This document shows positions 24,101 through 36,100 of a stretch of DNA of 64,000 bases, piece after piece (position 1 is the stretch's first letter; every line of letters begins with the position of its first letter). The notes beneath the pieces are model-generated. The model ran no database searches. It was not told the origin of the DNA and was given only the letters and a program-made list of their open reading frames with translations. This stretch comes from Owenia fusiformis. Its lineage: Eukaryota; Annelida; Polychaeta; Sabellida; Oweniidae. The position numbers were made by a program, and so were the translations under genes. The stretch is taken from NCBI GenBank assembly GCA_903813345.2, contig CAIIXF020000002.1:13166150-13230149 (forward strand). Direction: 5' to 3'.

Positions 24101-27100
24101 AGACATGGGTGGCAGCATCTATGAAGACTCAACAAAATAATTTTCATAAATGTTGCCTAGTAGAAAAGCTGAAATATATTGTTCAAAATAACCATAGATA
24201 TTGTTTATAAGAATATTTCAAGGACATGTATTACTATTGCAGCTTCTCTGAAAGTATGTTAAAGATGTGACAGAAAAGTTTTTAGGAATGACAATCAACT
24301 TTCCTGAATGTTCCCCTCCCCAGTCACTGAGAGGCTTTATTCTTAATATGAGGCTGTCATACCTAATAATTCACCCACACCAAGACATGATTATGATTAG
24401 GGGTTCCACAACACAATCTGAAGATTCAATGATACCCAAGATATCTTTGAGTTCACTTATTGATATCAGTGCATAAATTAATTGTGGGATCCCTAATACA
24501 CATATTATATCACAATAAAAACTCATAAATGGTCATGTTTTACTTAATTCTAATTGAATCATTTTCCACTGCCTTTGTATAAGATACATGTTTCTTTTTT
24601 CCCTGTTCAAGGATTACATCATGATATGATTATGATAAGGAAATTATGGAATGTGAAAATTAGGAAAATGAAGTAACAAATCCTACCAAACAAAATGTCA
24701 TTTTGACAATGATACATGTATCATTCATAGAAATATCCAAGCAGTAATATCCTTTGGAGAAAATATAAAGTCATAACGTGACATTTTTTTAAATTTAGCA
24801 GCCATTTTGAAAGTTCCTATAACCATAAGGTATCAATACACACAAGCTTTATCAAATCTGACAACTGGTATTTGAATTGTCAAAGATTATATTTTTTTAT
24901 AAAAATGATTTCCATTTTAAACTGAGCAGCCTTATTGGCATCAGCATAAAAACTAATCTGTTAAGATATCACTCGACAGACAAGCGAACAAATGGATAGA
25001 TGTTTTCTCTATATCCCTATATTCTATGGGACAGTGAGAAAAGAGATTTTGAAAGATGTTGTCTCCAGAAATATGAAACAAGAGGGCTTTAAAATAAGGA
25101 GTGGAAAGTTGAAATACTACCACCCATGACACCCCCCCCCCCTTACAAGTGGAATTAGTGTTTCAACATGACCATCATGATAGTATTCATTGTGCATTGT
25201 GTTATAGTGTTGTAGCACCTTCATCTCTTCCATGATACCCCCCCCCCCTTACAAGTTGAATTAGTGTTTCAACATGACCATCATGATAGTAATCATTGTG
25301 CATTGTGTTATAGTGTTGTAGCACCTTCATCTCTTCCATGACACCCCCCCCCCCTTACAAGTGGAATTAGTGTTTCAACATGACCATCATGATAGTATTC
25401 ATTGTGCATTGTGTTATAGTGTTGTAGCACCTTCATCTCTTCCTTGATACCCCCCCCCCCCTTACAAGTGGAATTAGTGTTTCAACATGACCATCATGAT
25501 AGTAATCATTGTGCATTGTGTTATAGTGTTGTAGCACCTTCATCTCTTCCATGATACCCCCCCCCCCCTTACAAGTTGAATTAGTGTTTCAACATGACCA
25601 TCATGATAGTATTCATTGTGCATTGTGTTATAGTGTTGTAGCACCTTCATCTCTTCCATGACACCCCCCCCCCCTTACAAGTGGAATTAGTGTTTCAACA
25701 TGACCATCATGATAGTAATCATTGTGCATTGTGTTATAGTGTTGTAGCACCTTCATCTCTTCCATGATACCCCCCCCCCCCCCTTACAAGTTGAATTAGT
25801 GTTTCAACATGACCATCATGATAGTATTCATTGTGCATTGTGTTATAGTGTTGTAGCACCTTCTTCTCTTCCATGATACCCCCCCCCCCTTACAAGTGGA
25901 ATTAGTGTTTCAACATGACCATCATGATAGTATTCATTGTGCATTGTGTTATAGTGTTGTAGCACCTTCATCTCTTCCATGATACCCCCCCCCCCTTACA
26001 AGTGGAATTAGTGTTTCAACATGACCATCATGATAGTATTCATTGTGCATTGTGTTATAGTGTTGTAGCACCTTCATCTCTTCCATGATACCCCCCCCCC
26101 TTACAAGTGGAATTAGTGTTTCAACATGACCATCATGATAGTAATCATTGTGCATTGTGTTATAGTGTTGTAGCACCTTCATCTCTTCCTTGATACCCCC
26201 CCCCCTTACAAGTGGAATTAGTGTTTCAACATGACCATCATGATAGTAATCATTGTGTATTGTGTTATAGTGTTGTAGCACCTTCATCTCTTCCTTGATT
26301 CTCATCTTCGCAGATTGAACAGACTTGTTACCCTGTAGAGACATGATGGACAGCTGCTTACCATACTGTTCAGTTTCATCTGAAACAAAACACAACTAAC
26401 ACTCTAGCATCTAACATGTACAGGAGCATAGGCAGAGTACTACAATAGGTAAGGTGAAATTATGTCAAAGAGGATATCATATTCCTATGGGACATAAATT
26501 TCAGTCGAAAACATCCTTCTGCAAAATACTGGCAATTAACGCAGATGCCTCATAGCTATCTATGCCCACAATGTTACACAAATATATATCTTTAGTAGTA
26601 AAATGATACAATTCATAATTGTCTGTTATCAAAGACACATTTACCTTTAATATTGCAATTTTATTATGACCTCCATTAAACACTGACACATTAATGCATC
26701 AAATTATGTAAAAAGTCATTTTATAAACAGTGTACATGGTGTTTCATAATGACTTCTCCTCCCCCATCCACAACCAATCATAGACCACATGACATCATGT
26801 CATAAGCTAGTCACTATTACCTCATTCTAATCATAATGGATTTAAAGAGATGAACAGATTGCTATACCATTGTATCATTTAGAGCTCTCTATGGATAGTT
26901 CTTCTATTTTGCTTTCAATTATCACCGTGATATATCCTCAAATGTTATGATTTTTATATTTCTAGAGATAATAGTGTGTTGAGATATGGTTGGTCCTTGC
27001 TGTTAGCAGGGTGCACAGGCAATTTTGAGAAAAAGATGCTCTTCTCAGATTGTGTGCTTAAAGGTCTAATGGGTATGTTTTGTAGAGATATATGAGAAGT

Positions 27101-30100
27101 TGGAAAACAGTTTAGTTTAAACAAATATGTTCTAATGAGTCCAAAATTGACCATTTTCCACATAAATGGAAAATAGATGGCATCATGGGTATTGGTAGGG
27201 CTAAAAAACATGGCATCTCAATAGCAAGTAACTTAATTTCTCAATTTGACAAGTAATTCCATTTGGATTAACTTAAACACTATTGGAATGTAACTATATG
27301 ATATCATTGAGATGTGGACTGTGATTTCACATTAAAATTGTGATCCTTGTATTAGAGTAAATTAACTCTTAAAGGTTTTTCAACATTGTGTCAATGGGGA
27401 TTTAGCCCGACCATTTTTAGAAAACTTGAAAATCTCTAGAATTTGAATAAAGGTAAATAACAGAGCAAATCAAAGGTGCTTTGATAGAAAATTACACTTA
27501 GAATTCAAATATGCCATCAAATAGAAGAAAATGATAGTCTTTAATGCAGATCTCCTAAAATCTCATTCAAAACGAGACTTTAACAGGATTTCAAAGCTAT
27601 ATGGAAAAGCCTCCATTGAACATTGAACTTTCATAGTAGAGTAGAGTATACTGTACTATCTAGAACTGGTGGTTAATGGGGATGGTCATTTTGAAACATT
27701 CTGTAATATTACAATTTAGATATGATATTATAGTATATATATATATAGGTAAAGTAGAAAAACTGTCCAGGCTCCAGATTGAAGCTCTTGGATCTTATGT
27801 TTTTGCCTGTATTCTAAACTTAATTTTAGAAAGCCATTGAAGGAAGACTATTATTTTACTAGAATATTGCTTTTGCATTGTGATACTTTATTCTTTCTTT
27901 TCTGATTCTGTTTGTATTGCCCTACCATTAGTTACACCAAACTCCTTGCCACTAAGGATGTGGTGCAGCAGTGTCTTCATCTCAAAGGGACTCAGATTTA
28001 AAAGATGATCAGAGGCATCTTCTCCTACAAGCAAACACAATAAATCGTTTTTATGAATGACCATCACAATCTAATCTAATCTAATGCATTGAAGTGTGAT
28101 CATCACAATCTATTGTGTTGATGTGTGATCATCACATTCTAATGCAATGATGTATGATCATCACAATCTAATGTATTGCTGTATGATCATCACAATTTAA
28201 TGTATTGATGTATGATCATCACAATTATTGTATTGATGTGTGATCATCACATTCTAATGTATTGATGTATGATCATCACAATCTAATGTATTGACGTATG
28301 ATCAGCACAATCTAATGTATTGCTGTATGATCATCACAATTTAATGTATTGATGTATGATCATCACAATCTATTGTATTGATGTGTGATCATCACATTCT
28401 AATGCACTGATGTATGATCATCACAATTATTGTATTGAAGTGTGATCATCACATTCTAATGAATTGATGTATATCATCACAATCTAATGTATTGACGTAT
28501 GATCAGCACAATCTAATGTATTGATGTACAATCATCACATGTGATGATTATCTGGCATACCTGAATAATACATAAATACTAAATCATGCTTAAAACCTGT
28601 GATTACGTAAAATGTTCATCAAATTATCAAATGGTTATCATGTTAAATATCTTATGATCAACATGTTTAAATACTGATTATTTAATTAAATATCTGATGA
28701 TTATCAAGTCAAATACCTAAATGTTTCTCATTTTACATACCTTTTTAATAAAAAATTAAATACCTATTATATGCTGAATGTTGAATACCTAATAATTTAA
28801 TATGATTATAATGATTATCATGTTTTATAAATGATGATTGATTACTATGATTACTTACATCTAATAAATATCTGATAATTGTCATGTTAAATAGCCTACC
28901 TGATGATTTAAGTGTCCTGGCCAACTCTGAGCACATGACTTGTATAATCAAACCCACTCTCAGACGCAACATCTCATGGAAAAGTTTTGGCTCTGTGCGT
29001 ATAAACATGGCAAGATAGACAAGGATTTCTTGAGTAAGCATTGCAGTGCTGATGTCTTCTCCACATGCGTCATGGATTATTGCAGCAAGTTCATCAGGAG
29101 GTAGAGGTCTGTAATGTTGAAGTATATTAGCAAGTTCAATGGGAAGATGAGGTCTGTAATGTATAAGTATGTTATCTTAGCAAGTTCAATGGGAAGATGA
29201 GGTCTGTAATGTATAAGTATTTTAGCAAGTTCAATGGGAAGATGAGGTCTGTAATGTGTAACTGTTTTAGCAAGTTCAATGGGAAGATGAGGTCTGTAAT
29301 GTTGAAATATATTAGCAAGTTCAATGGGAAGATGAGGTCTGTACTGTTGAAGTATATTAACAAGTTCAATGGGAAGATGAGGTCTGTAATGTATAAGTAT
29401 TTTAGCAAGTTCAATGGGAAGATGAGGTCTGTAATGTGTAACTATTTTAGCAAGTTCAATGGGAAGATGAGGTCTGTAATGTTGAAATATATTAGCAAGT
29501 TCAATGGGAAGATGAGGTCTGTACTGTTGAAGTATATTAACAAGTTCAATGGGAAGATGAGGTCTGTAATGTATAAGAATGTTATCTTAGCAAGTTCAAT
29601 GGGAAGATGAGGTCTGTAATGTTGAAGTATATTAACAAGTTCAATGGGAAAAGGAGGTCTGTAATGTATAAGTATGTTATCTTAGCAAGTTCAATGGGAA
29701 GATGAGGTCTGTAATGTATAAGTATTTTAGCAAGTTCAATGGGAAGATGAGGTCTGTAATGTTGAAGTATATTAGCAAGTTCAATGGGAACATCAGGTCT
29801 GTAATGTTGAAGTATATTAACAAGTTCAATGGGAAAAGGAGGTCTGTAATGTATAAGTATGTTATCTTAGCAAGTTCAATGGGAAGATGAGGTCTGTAAT
29901 GTATAAGTATTTTAGCAAGTTCAATGGGAAGATGAGGTCTGTAATGTTGAAGTATATTAGCAAGTTCAATGGGAAAAGGAGGTCTGTAATGTATAAGTAT
30001 TTTAGCAAGTTCAATGGGAAGATGAGGTCTGTAATGTTGAAGTATATTAGCAAGTTCAATGGGAAAATGAGGTCTGTACTGTATAAGTATGTTATCTTAG

Positions 30101-33100
30101 CAAGTTCAATGGGAAGATGAGGTCTGTAATGTTGAAGTATTTTAGCAAGTTCAATGGGAAGATGAGGTCTGTAATGTATAAGTATTTTAGCAAGTTCAAT
30201 GGGAAGATGAGGTCTGTAATGTATACGTATTTTAGCAAGTTCAATGGGAAAATGAGATTTGTAATGTATAAGTACACTGTATGTATCTTAGCAAGTTCAA
30301 TTGGAAGAGGAGGTCTGTAATGTATAAGTATGTTATCAAAGCAAGTTCAATGGGAAGATGAGATCTGTAATGTATAAGTATGGTATCTTAGCCTGTTCAA
30401 TGGGAAGATGAGGTCTCAGAATACAATAAAAGTAAGGGTAGACATAAAGTATGTACTGTATGTTATGACAGCAAGTTTATTATACAGATTCATTAATTTG
30501 ACTGTGGCATGATATGAAAGGTACATACATGTATAGAACACATTTTATTTCCTGAAATATGATAATTTGTATAGGAATCAGAGAAATTATGATATACCTT
30601 GTTATTATTTTCTCCCTTGGCTCAGGGGGCAGACCAACTGACAACTGTTTTTGTCGGACTAGAATATCTGTGGCTGCCTTGGCCAGGTCTTCTACCCGTT
30701 TACGTAACATACCTGCCGTGTGCCGTACTAACCACCACTGCTTTAAATGACCAGCCTTGACAAAAATGATTTCAAGTGAATATAAAATGTGCCCCTAATA
30801 TACAGAGGTCACTTTATGCTGCATAATATTTAGAATTACAAGAACATTACAAGGACACATAAGGACACAAACATGTACACCTTCACACAACAAAATATTC
30901 CCATACAGAATTTTCGTCCAAAAAGACAAGATTTTAGGATAGAAAATCTAAAATGGCTACTATAACATTTCCTCAGAATGCCCAAAAACTATTCAGTTTG
31001 GGATTTGCAAATATGATTTGATAAAAATTTGTTAATATGATGCAAAGTGAGATCATTCGCTGACATATCTTGAGACATTCAAATAGCTGCCATGAATTAG
31101 CAAACATGTCTAAAACCCTTATCAGATGTAGATAGAAGTTAGTTAGAGAAGATGTTAAAGTTTAAAAACTAACTGTGAAGCTATTCTCTTTTTGCATACA
31201 AGGATTGCAGCATTTGACTTAAAAACACCTAGGCCCACAATATGCCCCAAACTATGTGTTGGGGACATAGAAAGGGTAAGATACAAGTTCAATTATTTTA
31301 AGATCGTGACGATCTCTACTTGTGCATACCTTTTCATATAGCTCCTTGAGCAACTCAGTGACAGTGCATCCAGCTTTACCCCCAATCTGGGTGTCCCAGT
31401 CTGAGCCCCTACAAACAATATGTTTAAGATACACCAAAGACTAGATGAGAGTTCAGAGTATTTGCCACATAAAATACTTTTGCTCGGAGGTTCTATGCCA
31501 ATAAAGTGTCAGCCTATGAAATTGAACAAAATCTGTCTGCAGGTATTTGAGTTATCATCCAGATAGGATGGACAGATGGAAGGGTGTAGGGATGGCTACA
31601 TCTTTGTTTGGTTGGGAAAAGAGTCCTTATAGAATGAATGAATTGACTAACATACTTGGTTACCCAAAGGTAGTGTATGATGTCTGCCTGTTCATGTAGA
31701 GATTCAGTTTCCCGCAGTTGATCCACAAGCTCTTGGTATTCAATGTCAGAGTACACACCAGATTCTCCTCTAGAAATCAGAAAGCTTTTTACAATATACT
31801 GTTAATTTATATACAGGGTGACCCAAAAACAGAACCCTCCAAAAATGAAATAATATCTTTAACACAAAATGTAATCAGCTTCATTTTTTATGTGCAGAAA
31901 CTATAATCTATGGATGACAATGTGAGACCAAAGCATGAGTCTGGGAATAAGTCTGGGTATCGACTTAGAAAATATTGAAAATTGTAATGTCTGAAAAACC
32001 AACTCAATCACACATATTATTAAACTTCAATATCTTATCCTTCTTCTGAGAGTACAAAAATATCAATTTGTATCACAATTGATGAAGAATATTGGCATCA
32101 AAGACAGTGCATATCACTTTGTCAGAATTGAAAGAAAATCAATGGCAAATATTAAATGAATTAATTATGCAAAAAGTTTGAAACATATCTTCCAAAACAT
32201 TGGTTACTTTCTTTGTATAGACATTGAATGGTATTTCTGGATAAGTGAATTGGTGTTTATCTGGGTAATCAAGGGATTATAGTCACTCAAAGTTACTGAG
32301 CATACAGTTTTGACACTTCAATTGTGTTGGTGAAATTATACATATTTCAGTCAAATTCATGATGAGCACAACATTTTGGTTTCAATTTTATAATCTCTAT
32401 ACATGACCTTGGTGATGAAGAGTCAGAATCAGCCAAAAAACCTAAACCGGAAAACTGTGCTCATTGTGAAAACTAAAAGTAAAGCAACTTTTTTCTGATA
32501 TTTCTTACATCAAATGGCAACCATCTTGTTTTTCCCCCTTCAAATTAAACTGGCGGGAAATTCAAAAATTTGAAAAAATTGTAATCCCTAAATATATTTC
32601 AAAAATATGATTTTCTCTTTAATTCTTCATGGGTCTGAAGTTATTTCTTCTTTGTATGTCATACATGTTGCCATTGGAGTTTTTTCTATGATACTGACTA
32701 TTTTTGTTGTTGTTAAGATACTTATTCTGACTCTCAGCAGGGGGTTAATTATGCATCAAAACTCGTGAAAAAGTAAATATACTTATCAAATATAACTAGG
32801 ACAGTAATAAAAACCATATTTCACATACATTTGACTGAGGAACCAAAAGGGCATATACCCGGACACATCCGTAACATAACATTCAATATTTTTCTTGTTA
32901 TGATCAATCAAAAAATGTGCCCACTTTTGAAAGAAAACAAAATGTAAGATTTTCGTGTCAACCAAAGGTTTCTCATCATTTGTTTAAACCCATCACATTA
33001 TTTTACTTTCTTTTTAAGCTGCATTTTGTGAGTATAGAGGTTGAGATCATTAATGAGGAAGTGTCCCAGCAACTTTTAAGCCATCTTAAGATTGGCTGCA

Positions 33101-36100
33101 CCTTTTGAGTTTTCTCCTACCCTATTCTTAGAAACCTCACTAGATAAGTGTAAGCTGATCATTTTTGCCATTCAGGTGTTTCAGAGGTGTTTCTTCCTCT
33201 TCCAACTCATTATCAAATATTTGAGTGTTTGAAATCACATGTTTTGCAATGCTCTTAACTGATAATTCTGCTGTCTTAATGATTTCTTGAGAATTCATAC
33301 AATGGAATTTGGTACAGCATTTGAGGTGTTCCTGCTCAGAGGCCAGGAATTACAGTTATCTGATGTTTTACTAGTTGTTTTACCACTGCCTATTCTTCAT
33401 TTTTCAACTAGAGAAACATGAACTCCACGGAGTAGCAAATCCCACCGAACATGTTTTGACTAGCCATCATCATATAAAATATGAACCAAATCCGTTCACT
33501 GGTATTTGAGTTATCAAAGATTATGTTTTTTTAACAAAAAATTGCCGTCATTTTGAAATAAAGCGGCCGTCTTGAAAATTCTTTGTGGAACATAGCAACT
33601 GTGTCCCTAGGCATAATCATATAAAATTTCAACCAAATCTGTTCACTGGTATTTGAGTTATCAAAGATTACGTTTTTTACGAAAAATTGCCGCCATTTGG
33701 AAATTCAGCCGCCATCTTGAAAATTTTTTGTCGAACATAGCTACTGTGTCCCTTAGCATCATCATATAAAATTTGAACCAAATCCGTTCACTGGTATTTG
33801 AGTTATCAAAGATTACATATTTTTATGAAAAATGGCCGCCATTTTGAAATTAAGCGGCCATCTTGAAAATCTCTTTTTGAGCAAAAATCCTTTGTCCCTA
33901 GGCATCAGCATATAAAATTTGAACCAAATCCGTCAACTTGTATTTGAGTTATCAACGATTACATTTTTTACGAAAAATGGCGGCCATTTTAAATTGAGCG
34001 GCCATATTGAAAATTCCTTCTCGAGCAGAGGTACTACACTCATAAGGCATAAGCCTATAAAATTTGAACCGGTATTGGAGTTATCGCCCCGACACACGGA
34101 CGGATGGACAAACGGACGGCTTCTCTATATCCCCCTCGAACTTCGTTCGGTGGGATAATTAAAATATTCAATGAGACTTTCATTTGACGACTTCTTTGGA
34201 ATTTCCTTCTGAATTTCTCATAAAGCTCAAGACATGATTTTGTCTAAATGTAGATTTTCCGAAAATTGGTCACATTTTAAGATCATCCATGATATCACAA
34301 ATAATCAATTTTGTGAAATAACCTTAATATCATCTTAGCATCCATAGATTCTAGCTTATGCACATAAAAATTGGGTTGATAGGATAGGTATTTGAGAAAT
34401 TATCATACTTTAAGAGGGTCCTGTTTTTTTTTGTCACCCTGTTCTGGGAGGTTTATCCAGAATAAAGTATGTGTATCTCTTACATTTATATTGCAGATAC
34501 ACATACTTCCCTTGAGATAAACCCTGCATCGAAAACAAACTGCACATAACAAACGTATCCATTTTATACCAACATCTTTAGGTGCATTTTACTTTTTCTA
34601 AGGATCCAGATATTTTAACTTTTTTTGGAAGACAACTCATTAACATGACATAATAAATGTATTATAGAATTAAAAAAATAGTGAGGTCATACAGAACTAT
34701 GCATTCCATTTCCAAAATACTTATATATCCCCGCATTTTATGTACTTAGAATTTCATTGAGTATTAGTTACAAGTTTTGTTAATGAACTAACATTATGAC
34801 CCCTTTAAGGGAGAGTTAAATATCAACTTAAGGCTGGGGGATCTTTAATGACAGAGCATTCCTCTAATCATGGTACAGGTTTGGTAAAGGACATTATGAT
34901 TTGCTTTGTCATTCCATATAATACAATGTTACCTGTGGAACCACTCCTCCTCACCATGGCTACCACTGGGGCGAATGTCAGTAGGAGATGTTGGCTCATG
35001 AAGGATATCCTGCATGTTACCCATACTAGATGCAGAGCTCAGGTTTGGTGATGTCATAGTTGATGATGTAAAGGAACTACCACTAGACTGCAGCTGCAAC
35101 TTCTGAAGATCTGCGAAAAGATAACGGTAAGCATCAGTGAGAATATGTTATATATAAATGGGTCACTTTTGCAATGTTACTCTGGATTGGCATGCAGTAG
35201 AATGAGAAACATTGTTGACCTGACATGTTCTTAAGCAACATTTCACATATGACATGTATCTGAGAAACATTGACATATGAGAGTGTCAAGTCAACAGTAT
35301 TACAACAATGGTGGCAAATAAATTGATTAAAATAAAATTAAAATCTATGTGACAAAAGCTGAATTGGAAAAGCAAATTATATAACTAATATTAACTAAAT
35401 AATTGTTACATTTATTATTTTACACTATTAATTCGACTATGGAAACAAATCCACACCTAAGTACACTGTTGGTCAAACATATGGAATATTGGTAATGGGC
35501 ATTTTACAAAAATCAGTATATTGTCTTTACTAAAAGAAGTAATTGCATGAATGTATACTGACTGATTGTTATAATATGTCCAGCAATCCTTTATTAGTCT
35601 GAAGAATACACTCTATTACCAGAATATTCTCTGAGATACCAATGGATTCTGACAGGTTAATTCCTGGGAAATGGAAAATTTTGTTAACTACAAATGTGTC
35701 AGACTTAATTTTTCCTGACCAGTCTATGGAAAACATTTGAAAAATCTCTGTTCATTAAATTTTGAGAGGCATTGAAATTGAGGAAAGCAATGGTAAATTG
35801 AAAAGTATTCCATATTTATGAGCAACAGTGTACATTGTACACATATAACAGTTCCACAGTTAGTCAAGTGTACACATAGCAGTCATATGCAGTGTTCCAC
35901 ACCTAATACATTATTGTACACAACCATCATATGCTTCACGGTTCCACACCTAGTACATTGTATACATAGCAGTCAATATGCTTTACTGTGTCACATCTGA
36001 AACATTATTGTACACAGCCATCATATGCTTCACAATTTCATACTTGGTACATCAGTCATATCTTCACAGTTCAACATCTAATACATTGTACACAAGTCAT

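Larger units (their letters stand above)
31814..34441. mobile_element. CAGGGTG-ended composite element, about 2.6 kb
   Basis: Left end CAGGGTGACCCAAAAACAG, then AACCCTC; right end inverted CAGGGTGACAAAAAAAAACA, then GGACCCTC. TA precedes the left end; the right is TT. It carries the dispersed repeat at 31940-32865 and the tandem repeat at 33470-34160. No transposase ORF seen. Confidence 0.5.

Noticed and set aside
25949-26395. Minus-strand ORF repeating [20 protein letters not shown] three times as one long protein
   Set aside because: The repeat contains a GTAAGG donor at the end of the first unit. Only the first part (26210-26379) is called as exon; the rest is kept as a possible alternative extension.
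29197-30320. Plus-strand ORFs repeating [13 protein letters not shown] and minus-strand ORFs repeating [11 protein letters not shown]
   Set aside because: They are frames of the 45-bp minisatellite; 45 is divisible by three so any stop-free frame stays open. No other coding sign.
31814-34441. Autonomous mariner transposon
   Set aside because: No transposase-like frame inside; the content is other repeats, and one flank lacks TA.
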